From Mastigias papua (lineage: Eukaryota; Cnidaria; Scyphozoa; Rhizostomeae; Mastigiidae), in NCBI GenBank assembly GCA_964019165.1, contig OZ025277.1, positions 756,884-820,883 on the forward strand: a DNA stretch of 64,000 nt, given 5' to 3'. Below are positions 53,401-64,000 of this stretch, piece after piece. Numbering within the stretch: position 1 is the stretch's first letter; every line of letters begins with the position of its first letter. Made by a program: the position numbers and the translations under genes. The notes beneath the pieces were generated by a model, which saw only the letters and a list, made by a program, of their open reading frames with translations, made no database searches and was not told where the DNA came from.

Positions 53401-54785
53401 TTCACATTAATTCTCGATAATTTCGATATATCTCCGTAACTGCCATCGCCACAATTCTCAAGATGCTGTTATCAACCACCCACATCCTCCTGCTTAGGGG
53501 AATGTTCATAGCTAAATAACATTGCCTATAAAGACAAATAAGTTATGGAACTAATTTGTAGGAATTAAGAGAAATTTCTGTGACAATCTCAACTTATCCC
53601 TCCCCATCGTCGTATCACATAGAGCATCGACCATACCCCCTACTCCTAAGTAGGTCGGCTAATTCCCGTAACCGCACAACATACATGCGCTTTAAAAATC
53701 TGACCATTATGTCTAATTACTGTAAATATATATTTAGCCTATGTCAACCAGAAGGGACATTATGTATGCTGAGAGAAACACCGATGGTTCGAGTCGAACC
53801 CCCCGGATCGTAGTTGGGACGCTCGCTCACTGTCCAGTGTCCACCCAGCAGCAAATAAGTACATGGTGGTAACACTAGGGAACTTAACGGCGGCGGGGAA
53901 AGGGAGTAGCCACCCTACCTCACTATGCCGGCGGTACAGGATATGTGTCCTCTCTACCAGGCACTCCCAAACGTACGGAATCGTATATGGGACTAACCTT
54001 TACCTAACTACACGCTTGTTCTACAAGGAACCTACAATCCTGGACGTAAATTACTGGACTTTTGCTTATTTTTCTGTGACCCCCCTTTCCCCCTAAATCA
54101 ATGTTGTTCTCGACGAAGATATTTATGAGAAGCGCCTTTCACTAAAATCTTACAAAAGAACAACATTGATAGGTGGGGGGAAGGGGGAAAACTAGTGTCA
54201 AAATCTTGAGCAGACAGTCCGGATATATTTTGTCCATGATTGTAGCTCAAGACATTGGTCCAAAAGTTCCTTATTTTTGATCCCCCAATGGTCAACTTGT
54301 GGTACAAAACGTTCCTTCATAGTTCCTTAATTTTCACTCCACATTCAGTGCCTTACATATGGTACAGACACAAGTAAACATTGAAGTTCTGAATTTCGTC
54401 TTTAAATTTGGCAATAACTTAAGACCAATGAAACATGAAACACTTGATACAAGCACAACAATCTACAGAATGCTGGTTTAGGCTGCAAATGAAAGGAACC
54501 GGCTTCCTGAGTTGTTGCTTGTATTTCTTGAGTTTTTGCTATTATAAAATTATTTTCAAATTAAAAAACTCCTTAGGGACTTTTCTTTTAGTAGTATAAG
54601 TTCATTAAATATTTTTGCTTCTACATGTAGGTTCCATAGAGATATGGTAGGTTCCTGATAAAGTGGTTCCTCATTAACAAAATACGTGTCTATTCTGTGT
54701 CTATGTCTACGTGGACAGCACTGAACAACAACATGACCGTCACAGGGTAACAAGATCTCAGTTAAGAATCCTGCAAATTGCAAAC

Positions 54786-61078
<6,293 letters not shown>

Positions 61079-61365
61079 TTATTCCATTTACACCTACTAT
61101 GCTTCAGGGCAACCTACAAAAACTACGGATGCAAAGCGTTGGGACAGTTTTTTTGGATATGTCATACACATAAATTGTAAATAGATCTGCACCAGAATCT
61201 GGTAGTGGAGTAATATTTTGAAATATTTTTAAGGTAGACAATTATATTTCGGAGACCTAGTATTAACTGTTTATGGTCGAATTCTGCTTGCTGTTTCATA
61301 TTCGCGATCAGTTCAGTGTATTGTCTGAGCTATTCGAATGGTTTGTGAATTGGCAGGTTTCTCAG

Positions 61366-61412
61366 AAGCCTGGAAAACCTGGAAAACCTGGAAAAGTCGG
61401 AGAAGTCGGAAA
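61366..61412. repeat. 9-bp repeat CCTGGAAAA / GTCGGAGAA
   Basis: About five tandem 9-bp units downstream of GMPPA, followed to about 61460 by degenerate AAGTCAGGAAATTTT units. Confidence 0.85.
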
Positions 61413-61840
61413 TTAAATTTGAAGCCAGGGAAAGCCTAAAAAAGTCAGGAAATTTTTCTCTGGTCAGGGAATTTTTCCACACTCTTATTGTTTCTGCCCC
61501 TTCTTCTTCTCCTGTCTGTACATACACCAAGTAATTTACTTGGTCCATTAAAAACTGCTAGGAAAAATGTGGAAAAAGCCAGGGAATTTTTGTAAAGGGA
61601 GTCCATAGAACTCTGCTTGGTCAATATATTATGTCGATTAAATGACGTAAATACTCAAAAATAGACCATGGTATTACCACTAACAAAGATGATAATGACA
61701 ATAATTATGGTAGAACTAATGATAGCAAAGGAGTTTTACAACCCCACGGAAGAGACGGTTGACACTGAATATCTGTGCTTTTAATGGCAACGTTGTATTA
61801 TGACGTCATAATCGTAGAACCTATCACAGCTTACTGCCTT

Positions 61841-61924
61841 TTATATCAAGGTGGCTAGCATGTTATATCAAGGTGGCTAGCATGTTATATCAAGGTGGCT
61901 AGCATGTTATATCAAGGTGGCTAA
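61841..61924. repeat. 22-bp minisatellite, four units
   Basis: Three full units beginning TTATATCAAGGTGGCTAGCA and one partial, identical to each other, between GMPPA and SRP54. Confidence 0.95.
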
Positions 61925-62808
61925 CTCTCAATGCATCGTAAAGTATTTACCTGGTTGGTACGTTCTCTCTGAAATCAATGCAGTGTATAGCAGAGATGGA
62001 AAGAAACACGCCTTCATTAAGGAACATGCTTAGAGCCCTAAACATTTCCAAACAGATGGATTCAAGGCGAGTGTTTCTCCAACCAATAGGCAAATTGAAA
62101 CCATAAAATGAAAACAAACATGTCCCCAAGTTCAATGACATATAATGTTTACTTTGTACAAGTATCTTAAAACACGAAAAAAGAAGCAAAGTTAAATAAA
62201 TCATAATAGCAGAAACTAAGATTTAATAGAAAGAGTCAGAAAGTTAGCCATAATCTGCAAAATATCTGCTTCAGAGAAATTTCTATTCTAATGTTGAGTT
62301 TGCTCGTATGCAATCGTTTAAGCTCGAGGCAAACATTTCAATTTGATACTTCAGGTCATTTCACAACCAAACATTTAAACTGAAAATATCTCTCAATCTG
62401 AGAATATGATCTTTCTGATACCAAACGAAATGTAATTTGTTTTACCTGAACGGACAAATTTTTCAAGAGCCATTTAACCCTTGCTACAACGGAGGATCAT
62501 TTGGTTTAATTTCAGTTAAGTACCTCAACATTCAACGAACTCTTGCGCAAGAATCAATACTAGAATAACATGCTGTCATTCAAATTGACAATTTTGAGTT
62601 GCATTACATCTACAAAATGAACCCTAGGCAATTTATATGCAACCAACAAGCTTGTATTCCCTCTAATTTGTCGTCCAAAACAAATGGACCAAATACGACA
62701 ACATACATATGCTACCAAGTGTCAAGTCACCACATGGTCGGAAACCAGCGTTTGAAAAACTGAATACAAACTATACTTATCTCTTATTTTTCTATATTCT
62801 TTCTTCTA

Positions 62809-64000
<1,192 letters not shown>

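Larger units (their letters stand above)
61079..62808. other. Convergent intergenic region GMPPA / SRP54
   Basis: The 3' ends of GMPPA (+) and SRP54 (-) face each other here. No exon is supported. It holds a short CCTGGAAAA-type repeat (61366-61412) and a 22-bp minisatellite (61841-61924). Confidence 0.6.

Overview
The window is eukaryotic, AT-rich, and dominated by spliced genes with GT-AG introns, microsatellites and non-LTR retrotransposon debris. The gene set (a secreted fibrinogen-domain protein, the ciliary protein CFAP65, UBE2G2, GMPPA, SRP54) fits an invertebrate metazoan. A cnidarian, perhaps an anthozoan, is my best guess, but this is low-confidence because no marker gene fixes the taxon.

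Layout. 1-1941: no gene seen, one AATAG microsatellite. 1942-3248 (-): two-exon secreted fibrinogen C-terminal domain protein. 5656-28497 (-): CFAP65, about 46 exons that I could chain in phase by splice signals, with many intronic simple repeats. 28731-32899 (+): UBE2G2, seven exons, divergent from CFAP65 across a short shared upstream region. 34051-56847: a tandem segmental duplication. Each copy holds a single-exon type II membrane glycosyltransferase-like gene (- strand, 34713-35981 and 49200-50468), a decayed CR1/L2-type LINE, and the 5' part of GMPPA. The GMPPA part in copy 1 is a truncated pseudogene (46424-48473). Copy 2 runs into the intact 12-exon GMPPA gene (54786-61078, +). 62809-64000 (-): the last two exons of SRP54, cut by the window edge and convergent with GMPPA.

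The duplication gives a relative clock for the mobile elements. The CR1/L2-type LINE is in both copies and so predates the duplication. An RTE-like LINE 3' end, a 3.1-kb element with imperfect terminal inverted repeats, and a LINE fragment with a GATA/GACA tail are found only in copy 1, and each has a recognisable unoccupied counterpart in copy 2. A 196-bp hAT-type MITE with a perfect 8-bp target duplication lies in GMPPA intron 5, just outside the duplication.

Functionally, UBE2G2 (ER-associated degradation), SRP54 (ER targeting), GMPPA (GDP-mannose homeostasis) and the Golgi/ER-type glycosyltransferase pair all touch the secretory pathway. This is probably neighbourhood coincidence rather than a pathway cluster. 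I see no bacterial operon, CRISPR array, tRNA or rRNA.
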